In this document: positions 1 to 10,406 of the stretch, piece by piece
How positions within the stretch are numbered: the first letter of the stretch is position 1
Layout of the letters: the number at the start of each line of letters is the position of its first letter
Assembly: GCA_037893245.1 (NCBI GenBank)
Contig: JBAIAA010000806.1
Location: 248,001 to 312,000 of the forward strand
Direction: 5' to 3'
Origin: Crossaster papposus
Taxonomy: Eukaryota; Echinodermata; Asteroidea; Velatida; Solasteridae
DNA: 64,000 nucleotides
Notes under the pieces: model-generated
Database searches by the model: none
The model's input: only the letters and a program-made list of their open reading frames with translations
Told to the model about the DNA's origin: nothing
Translations under genes and position numbers: made by a program

Positions 1-3000
1 ACCTATGGCGAATTTGAAACGCGTGTGTTAACGTTAACATTTTCAGAAAATCGAAATAAAATACTAACAAAGCATGCCCCGGGTCAAATTGCTAATTTTG
101 CCATTCCTGGAGGCCCCCCTCTATCTCCTAACACCCAGCCCCTTCCCGGGGCATGCTTTCCTTTATGCCCTTATTTGTGGGCGGGGATTGTGTGCACAAA
201 CCTATGGCGAATTTGAAACGCGTGTGTTAACGTTAAAATTTTCAGAAAATCGAAATAAAATACTAACAAAGCATGCCCCGGGTGAAATTGCTAATTTTGC
301 CATTCCTGGAGGCCCCCCTCTATCTCCTAACACCCAGCCCCTTCCCGGGGCATGCTTTCCTTCATGCCCTTATTTGTGGGCGGGGATTGTGTGCACAAAC
401 CTATGGCGAATTTGAAACGCGTGTGTTAACGTTAACATTTTCAGAAAAATCGAAATAAAATACTAACAAAGCATGCCCCGGGTCAAATTGCTAATTTTGC
501 CATTCCTGGAGGCCCCCTCTATCTCCTAACACCCAGCCCCTTCCCGGGGCATGCTTTCCTTCATGCCCTTATTTGTGTGCAGGGATTGTGTGCACAAACC
601 TATGGCGAATTTGAAACGCGTGTGTTAACGTTAACATTTTCAGAAAATCGAAATAAAATACTAACAAAGCATGCCCCGGGTCAAATGCTAATTTTGCCAT
701 TCCTGGAGGCCCCCCTCTATCTCCTAACACCCAGCCCCTTCCCGGGGCATGCTTTCCTTCATGCCCTTATTTGTGGGCGGGGATTGTGTGCACAAACCTA
801 TGGCGAATTTGAAACGCGTGTGTTAACGTTAACATTTTCAGAAAATCGAAATAAAATACTAACAAAGCATGCCCCGGGTCAAATTGCTAATTTTGCCTTT
901 CCTGGAGGCCCCCCTCTATCTCCTAACACCCAGCCCCTTCCCGGGGCATGCTTTCCTTCATGCCCTTATTTGTGGGCGGGGATTGTGTGCACAAACCTAT
1001 GGCGAATTTGAAACGCGTGTGTTAACGTTAACATTTTCAGAAAATCGAAATAAAATACTAACAAAGCATGCCCCGGGTCAAATTGCTAATTTTGCCATTC
1101 CTGGAGGCCCCCCTCTATCTCCTAACACCCAGCCCCTTCCCGGGGCATGCTTTCCTTCATGCCCTTATTTGTGGGCGGGGATTGTGTGCACAAACCTATG
1201 GCGAATTTGAAACGCGTGTGTTAACGTTAAAATGTTCAGAAAATCGAAATAAAATACTAACAAAGCATGCCCCGGGTCAAATTGCTAATTTTGCCATTCC
1301 TGGAGGCCCCCCTCTATCTCCTAACACCCAGCCCCTTCCCGGGGCATGCTTTCCTTCATGCCCTTATTTGTGGGCGGGGATTGTGTGCACAAACCTATGG
1401 CGAATTTGAAACGCGTGTGTTAACGTTAAAATGTTCAGAAAATCGAAATAAAAAAATAACAAAGCATGCCCTGGGTCAAATTGCTAATTTTGCCATTCCT
1501 GGAGGCCCCCCTCTATCTCCTAACACCCAGCCCCTTCCCGGGGCATGCTTTCCTTCATGCCCTTATTTGTGGGCGTGGATTATGTGCACAAACCTATGGC
1601 GAATTTGAAACGCGTGTGTTAACGTTACAATTTTCAGAAAATCGAAATAAAATACTAACAAAGCATGCCCCGGGTCAAATTGCTAATTTTGCCATTCCTG
1701 GAGGCCCCCCTCTATCTCCTAACACCCAGCCCCTTCCCGGGGCATGCTTTCCTTCATTCCCTTATTTGTGGGCGGGGATTGTGTGCACAAACCTAAGGCG
1801 AATTTGAAACGCGTGTCTTAACGTTAAACTGTTCAGAAAATCGAAATAAAATACTAACAAAGCATGCCCCGGGTCAAATTGCTAATTTTGCCATTCCTGG
1901 AGGCCCCCCTCTATCTCCTAACACCCAGCCCCTTCCCGGGGCATGCTTTCCTTCATGCCCTTATTTGTGGGCGTGGATTGTGTGCACAAACCTATGGCGA
2001 ATTTGAAACGCGTGTGTTAACGTTAACATTTTCAGAAAATTGAAATAAAATACTAACAAAGCATGCCCCGGGTCAAATTGCTAATTTTGCCATTCCTGGA
2101 GGCCCCCCTCTATCTCCTAACACCCAGCCCCTTCCCGGGGCATGCTTTCCTTTATGCCCTTATTTGTGGGCGGGGATTGTGTGCACAAACCTATGGCGAA
2201 TTTGAAACGCGTGTGTTAACGTTAAAATGTTCAGAAAATCGAAATAAAATACTAACAAAGCATGCCCCGGGTCAAATTGCTAATTTTGCCATTCCTGGAG
2301 GCCCTCCTCTATCTCCTAACACCCAGCCCCTTCCCGGGGCATGCTTTCCATCATGCCCTTATTTGTGGGCGGGGATTGTGTGCACAAACCTTTGGCGAAT
2401 TTGAAACGCGTGTGTTAACGTTAAAATGTTCAGAAAATCGAAATAAAATACTAACAAAGCATGCCCCGGGTCAAATTGCTAATTTTGCCATTCCTGGAGG
2501 CCCCCCTCTATCTCCTAACACCCAGCCCCTTCCCGGGGCATGCTTTCCTTCATGCCCTTATTTGTGGGCGTGGATTGTGTGCACAAACCTATGTCGAATT
2601 TGAAACGCGTGTGTTAACGTTAACATTTTCAGAAAATCGAAACAAAATACTAACAAAGCATGCCCCGGGTCAAATTGCAAATTTTGCCATTCCTGGAGGC
2701 CCCCCTCTATCTCCTAACACCCAGCCCCTTCCCGGGGCATGCTTTCCTTCATGCCCTTATTTATGGGCGGGGATTGTGTGCACAAACCTATGGCGAATTT
2801 GAAACGCGTGTGTTAACGTTAACATTTTCAGAAAATCGAAATAAAATACTAACAAAGCATGCCCCGGGTCAAATTGCTAATTTTGCCATTCCTGGAGGCC
2901 CCCCTCTATCTCCTAACACCCAGCCCCTTCCCGGGGCATGCTTTCCTTCATGCCCTTATTTGTGGGCGGGGATTGTGTGCACAAACCTATGGCGAATTTG

Positions 3001-3900
3001 AAACGCGTGTGTTAACGTTAAAATGTTCAGAAAATCGAAATAAAATACTAACAAAGCATGCCCCTGGTCAAATTGCTAATTTTGCCATTCCTGGAGGCCC
3101 CCCTCTATCTCCTACCACCCAGCCCCTTCCCGGGGCATGATTTCCTTCATGCCCTTATTTGTGGGCGGGGATTGTGTGCACAAACCTATGGCGAATTTGA
3201 AACGCGTGTGTTAACGTTAACATTTTCAGAAAATCGAAATAAAATACTAACAAAGCATGCCCCTGGTCAAATTGCTAATTTTGCCATTCCTGGAGGCCCC
3301 CCTATATCTCCTACCACCCAGCCCCTTCCCGGGGCATGATTTCCTTCATGCCCTTATTTGTGGGCGGGGATTGTGTGCACAAACCTATGGCGAATTTGAA
3401 ACGCGTGTGTTAACGTTAACATTTTCAGAAAATCGAAATAAAATACTAACAAAGCATGCCCCGGGTAAATTGCTAATTTTGCCATTCCTGGAGGCCCCCC
3501 TCTATCTCCTAACACGCAGCCCCTTCCCGGGGCATGCTTTCCTTCATGCCCTTATTTGTGGGCGGGGATTGTGTGCACAAACCTATGGCGAATTTGAAAC
3601 GCGTGTGTTAACGTTAAAATTTTTAGAAAATCGAAATAAAATACTAACAAAGCATGCCCCGGGTCAAATTGCTAATGTTGCCATACCTGGAGGCCCCTCT
3701 CTATCTCCTAACACCCAGCCCCTTCCCGGGGCATGCTTTCCTTCATGCCCTTATTTGTGGGCGGGGATTGTGTGCACAAACCTATGGCGAATTTGAAACG
3801 CGTGTGTTAACGTTACAATTTTCAGAAAATCGAAATAAAATACTAACAAAGCATGCCCCGGGTCAAATTGCTAATTTTGCCATTCCTGGAGGCCCCCCTC
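1..3900. repeat. Satellite array, left arm (199-bp monomer)
   Basis: About 19.6 tandem copies of a 199-bp monomer, mostly differing by a few substitutions. Recognisable blocks in each copy are GTTAACGTTAAC, TACTAACAAAGCATGCCCC, CCTGGAGGCCCCCCTCTATC and GTGGGCGGGGATTGTGTGCA. Each copy has a perfect 15-bp inverted repeat, AAAGCATGCCCCGGG and CCCGGGGCATGCTTT, about 60 bp apart. Because 199 is not a multiple of 3, open frames rotate from copy to copy, so the repeated 113-residue ORFs are not genes. The array stops in mid-monomer at 3900, where the transposon begins, and resumes at 21479. Confidence 0.98.
3893..3900. repeat. Target-site duplication, left copy (CCCCCCTC)
   Basis: These eight bases are part of the normal monomer (GGAGG, CCCCCCTC, TATCTCC). 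They recur directly after the right end of the element at 21479-21486. The C run allows some slippage, but 8 bp is the length that keeps the two terminal repeats symmetric. Confidence 0.88.
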
Positions 3901-3924
3901 CAGGGGGGGGCGGAGGGGGGGCCC
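3901..3924 (+). repeat. Left terminal inverted repeat
   Basis: 24 bp starting CAGGGGGGGGCGGAGG and ending in CCC. The inverse of the right end differs only at positions 4 and 8 (G here, T there). Beyond base 24 the two ends are unrelated. Confidence 0.92.
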
Positions 3925-4155
3925 AAAAAAGTGCGCCACCAACGTTGGTTTGTATCTCATTCGTTCTTCCGCGCTTGCAAGGTACACATTGATTCATAGC
4001 ATTGTGCACACACGTAGACGTGACACAGCACATGCACAATTCCACGCACGAGGCACGGTGATCGCGCCCTGTCTGATCGCGTTGCAAGCCCGTCTTTTTG
4101 AATGACACACCGGCGGTAGCGTGGTATTGTGATCGGCCGGCCAACTGTTTACAGC
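3925..4155 (+). promoter_or_regulatory. Left subterminal region, promoter and 5' leader of the nuclease gene
   Basis: Only 231 bp separate the left terminal repeat from the nuclease start codon, so any promoter must lie here. It is more GC-rich than the introns. It contains a 12-bp perfect palindrome, ACCAACGTTGGT (3938-3949), and CGGCCGGCC just before the start. I see no clear TATA box. The palindrome could be a site for transposase or a transcription factor; this is a guess. Confidence 0.45.
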
Positions 4156-7100
4156 ATGGGAATCAAAGGCCTGCTGTCGAAATTGCGTGAGCATTCCCAA
4201 AGGATACACATATCAGAGCTTCCCCCAAACAGTCGGATCGGGATTGACGCCTCTATTTGGCTGTATAAAGGAGCTTCCAAGTGTTGTTTAGAGCTCGTAC
4301 AAGGAGTAGACACCGACATGTAACACATCATGTTACAAATGTATATCGTTTCCTTGACCTTGCTCTATGGTGATATTTTAAATGGATCACACAATCATAA
4401 ACGGATAGTATAATCATGGATGAATAAGATTAAGAAGGAATGTTGTTGAATTGTGAAATTGCATATTGTTAGTTTTGGAATTCGACAAAATTCTACAAAT
4501 TCGTTAAAAAGAGGCATTACAGATAGATCTGCTTGTTGTAGTTGTTGTAGGGGTGGTCCATGACTTTTAACCAGGCTTATACATGTAATTACATGTGGAA
4601 TGTAAATACATCCTATTTTTAACATTGAGGTAGGCCCTAGTCATGGTAGGGATACGATGTACATAACATTGTGATGACTCGGTGACCATCTAAAAACAAA
4701 GTGAATTTTATAACACATTCCATACATGGACATCACTATAAATTTTCCCCTGCATGCATAATTGATCATAAAAATTAATAGAAAGCAACAGCAAGTCATA
4801 GAAATTTCAATTTAATAGCAGAGACAATATTTCAGCATTTACAGAATATATTAAAAAATTTAAAACCAGTCTCGGTCAAAGCATGGAGGAAAAAGTATTC
4901 CTTCGTGGTCATAGGGCTTGATGAGTACAGGGTGATCATTAAGCCATGTCCAGGTATGGACAATTTTCCAAAGTTTTCTTTTCTTAAAAGATTGTTTTTA
5001 AACGTTGGATTCGCGTGCCAACATTTACATTTGGATTTATTGTTTTTGATTCATACTGGATGCAGATACATCAAGACATTTCTTGATGCCATAAAACTAT
5101 TGGAGGGGAACAACTTGCAACCAGTTGTGGTTTTTGATGGCGAACCACTACCTGCTAAGGCTCATCTGAATGAACAACGAGCTAGGTAAGATATGCACTG
5201 ATGCTTCGAAAACAAAATCAACTTGCAGTTATTTTCAGTCACATTTTAAAAATATTTTTGTTAATGTAATTTAAAGTTCAACTGTGTTTTCCTCATGTGT
5301 CCTGGAGGAAGGTTGCAATTTTTAATTTACATTGTACCACAAATTATGACAGTGCTTGGCCCTAACATTATAAATTATTTAAATGTTCAATTGTTACAGT
5401 ATAATAAACAGATGAAATGTAACTACAGATGAAATGTATACAGATGATAATATTGTGAATACAAAAAGGAACCACTGTAATGTACTTTAATTTTCTTTTA
5501 ATTTCAAATCATCATTATATCATACACGTATCTGAATTTTTATTTTGTCTAGTGTTAGACGAGATGCCCGTGTGCAGGCACTGTCTTTACTGAGGGAAGG
5601 ACAAGATGTTCATGCAAGGAGACGGGCTGCGGCTGCTGTACATGTCACCCCAGAAATGGTTGACAATGTTATAGTGGTGATTTTTTTTCTTTTGTTTGAA
5701 GGAAGGGGGATAAGAATAAAAATTACTTAAGAATTATGTGTAGTCTCCCTGTCATTACATTTAGTTTTCATCATAAAGTCACTATTACACAGTTCAAGAA
5801 AATTAATGTCAGTGAAGTTCTTTGTTCAGTTTGATTATTATCAAATGGAATGTACATTTGTAACCGTCTACTGTTTTCTAAAAGCAATACTGTTATGGTA
5901 TAACCATAATGCCTCATGTCACATGCTGTGAATGTTCAGGGACATAATGACATCTACCTTTCAAAATAACTTGCACTTGTTACATTTTTCTACAGTCTTT
6001 GAATCGGAACCATATTCCTTGGCAACAAGCACCTTATGAGGCCGATGCCCAACTAGCCTACATGTCTGTCAATGGACAGATTCAGTATGTTATATCCGAG
6101 GATTCAGATCTACTCGTATACGGAGCGTTACAAGTAAGTGTCGTGAACATTTTTAATGATTAAAAATTATACTTGCTAATCATAAACCGTAAAAATAATA
6201 ATGAAGAGAAGAGGGTTACATACTCAAAACTAAAGAGTTCATTTAAATTTATAAAATGTTATTGCCAGCAACATTGTCAATAATAGTGAAGTTTGATTTT
6301 TGATGTTATAGTTTGTCAATGGATTCCACCTGAAATACAACAATTCCTTTTGAAAGGTTGACATGGTATCTCAGCAACACAATTTATTAAACATCAGAAT
6401 TTGGCGTTCAGAATTTTGTGTCATATTTATTAAGAGGTATGTATTTTTAACTAAAAGTTTAATTCAATGATGCCCTACACAGGTCATTTACAAGTACAAC
6501 TGCATTAATGGAAGTGGAGAAATGTTGAAGAAGACAGACCTACAGAGAGCATTTCCCGGCTACACACACACAAAGTTTCAAGAAATGTGCATCCTAAGTG
6601 GTTGTGACTACCTTCAGTCACTGGCAGGCGTTGGGCTAGCAAGAGCTGAAAAATTTGTCAACAGTGTTTCAGCGGCAGATATCACTCGGGTAATAATTGA
6701 TAAATTTTACTTAACCTGACACATTTCCCAAAAGAGGTACTACAGAGAAAAAGAAAAAGCTAACATACAATTAAAGCCAATTAATAATGTCAATCTAGCC
6801 TGTCGGGTTCCTTTTCAGAGACCACATGAAAACCTTTGTAAAAAAAGGGCTGCAACCATCTAGGAGAGTTGTCTGGCAGACATCTTGAAAAGACCTCCTC
6901 CATAGTTTCCTGGAATAAAGGCAGGACCCTGTTCTTTATTATTAATTTCTTCCTCAACATACATATTTTATTTTATAACACAGGAACTGCCAAATATTGG
7001 AAGGGTACTTGGCAGAGCATTGGTTGTGGAGCAAGAGTACATGGAGAACTTTAAGGCAGCACTCTTTGCTTTTAACCATCACGTCGTTTTTGATGAGAAC

Positions 7101-9082
7101 AAGGGTGACCTCGTCCCATTCACACCATACAAACCAGGTTTCAAACTGTACCCTTCAGGGGGAATGTATCCTTTTTGTTACCATTGTAACAACATTTTCC
7201 TTTGTTGCTGTATAAAAACCGATTTGTGCTCCACCACCTATATGTTTTAACTGGTCGTGACAAATAAGCCAATACAGTCAAAAAAATATACTTAACTTTG
7301 TGATAATAATTAAACAGGACTGACAGGAAGTTGCCACTCCAGGGCAACATGGATGCATTGTTGTTTACTCTTGGTGACTTTGACATATCTGGTAAGCACA
7401 ATATCTCTTTGAATTATGGGAAGATAGTGTTATTAGCTTTCATGTTGTAGACCCCCTCTGTAGTAAAACCCCTCCAGAGTGAAGTTTTTGTAGAAAGTAG
7501 CACCCCCATAAAAAAATGGAATTGGCCAAAGACAACACAGAGTGCATGTGAGTGTGCATGGTCACTTTCACATATTTTGGCAAAGTGATCAGACGTATTC
7601 ACAACGGTGTTCTCTTTTGTCTTTGCCCAATAGGTATGTACAAATGTTTCTTTCTTTTTATACACATCTAGGTTCCTTTATTTCTGTTCACATTTTCATT
7701 TACTTGGAGTATACAATCAATGACTTAAGTTGATCAATTGGCCGAAGGTAAATTGTTCTTTGAATTTGTCAACTTTACTCTTTTGCCAAGTACCATAGAG
7801 ATTTGACATGTTTGAAGTTTGTTTTAGGATGCTTAGATGTTTCCATTATTGTTTGTATATTCACTTTTATGTAACTTTAGATGAGATTTAAGATGATATA
7901 AGTTTGGTTAGTTTTTAGCAACTTAACTTTAGTTATTCACTTCAGTTATTCATGGGAAGTTTCACTAAGTTTCCTGGATTTGAGGAAAGTTTGGTGAAAG
8001 TTGTGGAGTTGATAACTTGGATTTCGTTTATTTAAGAAACTGGACCATGTATGTTTTAAAGTAAACGGTGCTAGTAGATTATGAAATTGAATGTAAGTTT
8101 CACCATTTAGCCAAGGAAACTTCCATTGCAAGCATTGAGTGTATATAGACAAGCTGAAGCATGACCTTGCCACGTTGTGGAGGGGGAATGCTAACTAGGC
8201 TAGCTAGAACAATGATATACTTGTGTGTGTAGTAATGGAAAGGCCACCTGTCCCACAGTAAGTGTAGCACTGAAGCAGTAGTATGCCCCAGACAATTGAC
8301 TTGGCTGGAGTTGAGCCATACAGTGGAATGTCTGTTGCCATAGCAACAAGGGTGCTGGCCAGCCTGAGTAGTGTGTTTATCTTTAAGACCTGACAGATAA
8401 TAAGAGTTCTCTTAGTTGTGGCCACGAGATTATTAAGTTAAGTTTCCCCTGTGGGTTAGATAGTACATGTAGTTGGCCATTAGTTTTAAAGTGATGTTTC
8501 TCCTAAAGTTTGATAGTTTTGGCCATACTGATTTAAAGTGTTGTTATTTAGGAAACTGACTTAACCTTTTTCTTGTAGACTAATTGTTTGTTTATTATGA
8601 TGTTTGAATAAACACTTTCACATATTTTGGCAAAGTGATCAGACGTATTCACAACGGTGTTCTCTTTTGTCTTTGCCCAATAGAAATAACGTTACCACAT
8701 GACAGCTGGGTAACAATATAATGACATAATGACATATTGACATTACCCATCACATACAGTAATAGTGAAGTTGCCGTTCATTACACGATATTAATAAATA
8801 CCTAGGAGAGTTGCTGGCTTCTGATTGGTTGAGACTCGATCAAGTGGAGTGGATTATCAGGTAGTAATAGCATGGGTTTCAAGAAGAAGCGAATAAATGT
8901 TACCTGAACCAGCAATAATCAAGCATCATGTAAGCCAATGATTGGCCGAATGCAACAGTTCTACGGTAACTTGTAACAAGGACGCGTCAAATCTTGATAC
9001 GGTGCGCTATAAAATGTACGTGTAAAACGTTTGTATCTATTCGCGCGGCATATTTCAGTGGCATAACTACGGGAAGAAAAGT

Positions 9083-9127
<45 letters not shown>

Positions 9128-10084
9128 GTGCACCCCACCTGATAATGCGGGTGACCCCTAAATATTTCTCTGCCATATTTCCCATTTGGCCCAAAAGGAA
9201 ATTTAGACCGATGTTCTATCCATTTTGCAGGTGTTCTTGACACGTCGTATGAGCCGGACATCACTTTTGAGAATTCAACATCAAGTCCTGATGATTCAAC
9301 TCATTTACTGCGATCAAGGGGAGAGTTCATTCACAATGTTGAGATTATCAGAAATTACAACTGGACAGTACCAGGGCTCCCTGTACTCACACTGTCCCTT
9401 GCTCTTGGAACAGGGCTTGTCAACAAAGAACATTCCCAAATAGCCCTGAACCTGACACCACCATGGGGCATCCATCAGATCCCAGAACATGTTCATACTT
9501 CAGTGAAATGCATGGAAAAATGTGACATCTCCATCGAAGATAAGGATTACATTCTCTTATGGAAGTGGGAGTTTGTTTGGGATGGTGTTCAGTCCAGTGG
9601 AACGTCTAGTGAGATTGAACTGACAGGTAGTGCCAGTGAACTAGATAGTACAGAAAGCCCTGATATAGTTCTGTCTGGTGAAAGTAGCCCTGAAGAGGAT
9701 GTCGAGCACTCCCTACCATTTAAAGTAATGGGAAGTGTTTATAAAGTTTCACGGCAGGACATGCTGCTTTCAGCGAAGGAGGCAATGGACAGAGGAGAAG
9801 AGGTTGGAGTAACCTTAGAACCAGAACCGAACAACCCAAAGGATCCAAGAGCAATTCAAGTAATTCTACACACAAACAACAAATCTGCATGTGTGGGCTA
9901 CATACAGCGAGAACTCACAGAGTTTATTCACCCTCTGATTGTAGATTTTCAAATTGTGAAATTATGTGTGTCACATATCAAATTCCAGTTATTTAATCCT
10001 CCTGGTTATTATCTCAAAATAACTATCACAAGAAAAGGTAGATGGGAAGCTCTTGTACTGCTGAAATCACTCAGTGTGCGTTGA
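4156..10084 (+). CDS. EXO1/FEN1-type XPG nuclease fused to a C-terminal HIRAN domain (8 exons, 620 aa)
   Basis: Exons: 4156-4319, 5066-5185, 5553-5676, 5996-6133, 6483-6689, 6984-7165, 7318-7391, 9231-10084. All introns are GT-AG and the sum (1863 nt) is in frame. It starts [12 protein letters not shown], the usual XPG N-terminus after Met removal. The XPG-N domain covers about residues 1-95 ([12 protein letters not shown] with Asp31; [12 protein letters not shown] with Asp79). The XPG-I domain covers about 138-235 ([11 protein letters not shown] with Glu151 and Asp153; ISEDSDLL with Asp172 and Asp174; CILSGCDY with Asp224), then a helix-two-turn-helix, GVGLARA. All expected metal-binding acids are present. 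Residues 338-457 are unrecognised and 458-497 are Ser/Glu-rich. HIRAN spans about 498-606 ([21 protein letters not shown]). This family cuts 5' flaps or degrades 5' ends, and HIRAN binds DNA ends. A role in end or gap processing during transposition is inferred. Confidence 0.87.
4320..6983 (+). other. Introns 1-5 of the nuclease gene
   Basis: Introns are 4320-5065 (746 bp), 5186-5552, 5677-5995, 6134-6482 and 6690-6983; exons 2-5 lie between them. All are AT-rich with GT-AG ends. I see no further gene, RNA or repeat in them beyond short direct repeats of CAGATGAAATGTA near 5410-5440. Confidence 0.7.
7563..7633 (+). repeat. 71-bp direct repeat, copy 1
   Basis: Starts CACTTTCACATATTTTGG and ends CTTTGCCCAATAG. 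It is identical to 8613-8683, exactly 1050 bp downstream. The similarity stops abruptly at both edges. Confidence 0.95.
7634..8612 (+). mobile_element. 979-bp insert between 71-bp direct repeats (possible retroposed fragment)
   Basis: The segment ends TGTTTGAATAAA directly before the second repeat copy, which looks like a retroelement 3' tail or polyadenylation signal. No inverted repeats or reverse transcriptase frame are visible. The 71-bp repeats would be a very long target-site duplication, so a local duplication with rearrangement is an alternative. It contains a degenerate repeat of about 25 bp near 8474-8545 (GGCCAT followed by TTTAAAGTG). Confidence 0.4.
8613..8683 (+). repeat. 71-bp direct repeat, copy 2
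   Basis: Identical to 7563-7633. The downstream flank returns to ordinary intron sequence. Confidence 0.95.
9083..9126 (+). repeat. Homopolymer of 44 G
   Basis: An unbroken G run, about 105 bp upstream of the acceptor of the last nuclease exon. Such a run could form G-quadruplexes in DNA or in the pre-mRNA. Its exact length is uncertain because sequencing and assembly of such runs are error-prone. Confidence 0.9.
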
Positions 10085-10406
10085 AACATTATTGTTCCAA
10101 ACTACAATTTGACGAGGTACTTCGCTCATTTGAGTAAAGTGTACTGCTTTACCGATTTAAATAATTTTAATAATTTATTGTATTTTCGATAATTAACAAA
10201 GACAAATGTTAAAGCAGGTTTTCGAAAGTTCAACAATTAATGTATGATCACAACTTTTATATTTTGGTATTTCAATCTTTCCGTAAAGGCTTTGGAAAGT
10301 CATATACATGTTTCCAAACTTTTGGAAAATTCGCGACATCATCAGGATGACAGACGCACAGATGTCGAGTTTATTAATAGTGCTATGTCATTTTGGAGCT
10401 CAGTAT
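10085..10406. terminator. Convergent 3' ends of the two transposon genes
   Basis: These 322 bp separate the two stop codons. On the minus strand an AATAAA polyadenylation signal (10370-10375) lies 32 bp after the large gene's stop, and another lies at 10174-10179. On the plus strand I see only the weaker AATAAT at 10160-10165 and 10169-10174. If the nuclease transcript uses a later site, the two mRNAs overlap in antisense. Confidence 0.6.

Larger units (their letters stand above)
7392..9230 (+). other. Intron 7 of the nuclease gene, enlarged by insertions
   Basis: At 1839 bp this is the longest intron of the gene; the others are 152 to 746 bp. It holds a 979-bp segment between two perfect 71-bp direct repeats and a 44-base G run close to the acceptor. 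It also holds CAGTGGCATAACTACGGG (from about 9056), which resembles the start of many invertebrate MITEs. I found no matching opposite end. Splicing from 7391 to 9231 keeps the frame (one base plus two make Gly337). Confidence 0.7.

Noticed and set aside
3938-3949. Palindrome ACCAACGTTGGT as a transposase-binding site
   Set aside because: No counterpart is visible near the right end, so it is noted only as part of the subterminal region.
74-3992. Repeated ORFs of 93-179 residues starting MPRVKLLILPFLEAPLY in both satellite arms
   Set aside because: They follow the 199-bp period, overlap one another and change frame in each copy. The same peptide appears in rotated frames, and there is no start context or splice logic. 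They are satellite artefacts.
8961-9264. Minus-strand ORFs rich in proline at about 9067-9194
   Set aside because: The proline run is only the translation of the poly-G tract within an intron.
4156-10084. A host EXO1 gene
   Set aside because: It lies wholly inside the terminal repeats, is fused to HIRAN, is only 620 residues long and sits beside a transposase-like gene. A mobile-element gene is the better reading.
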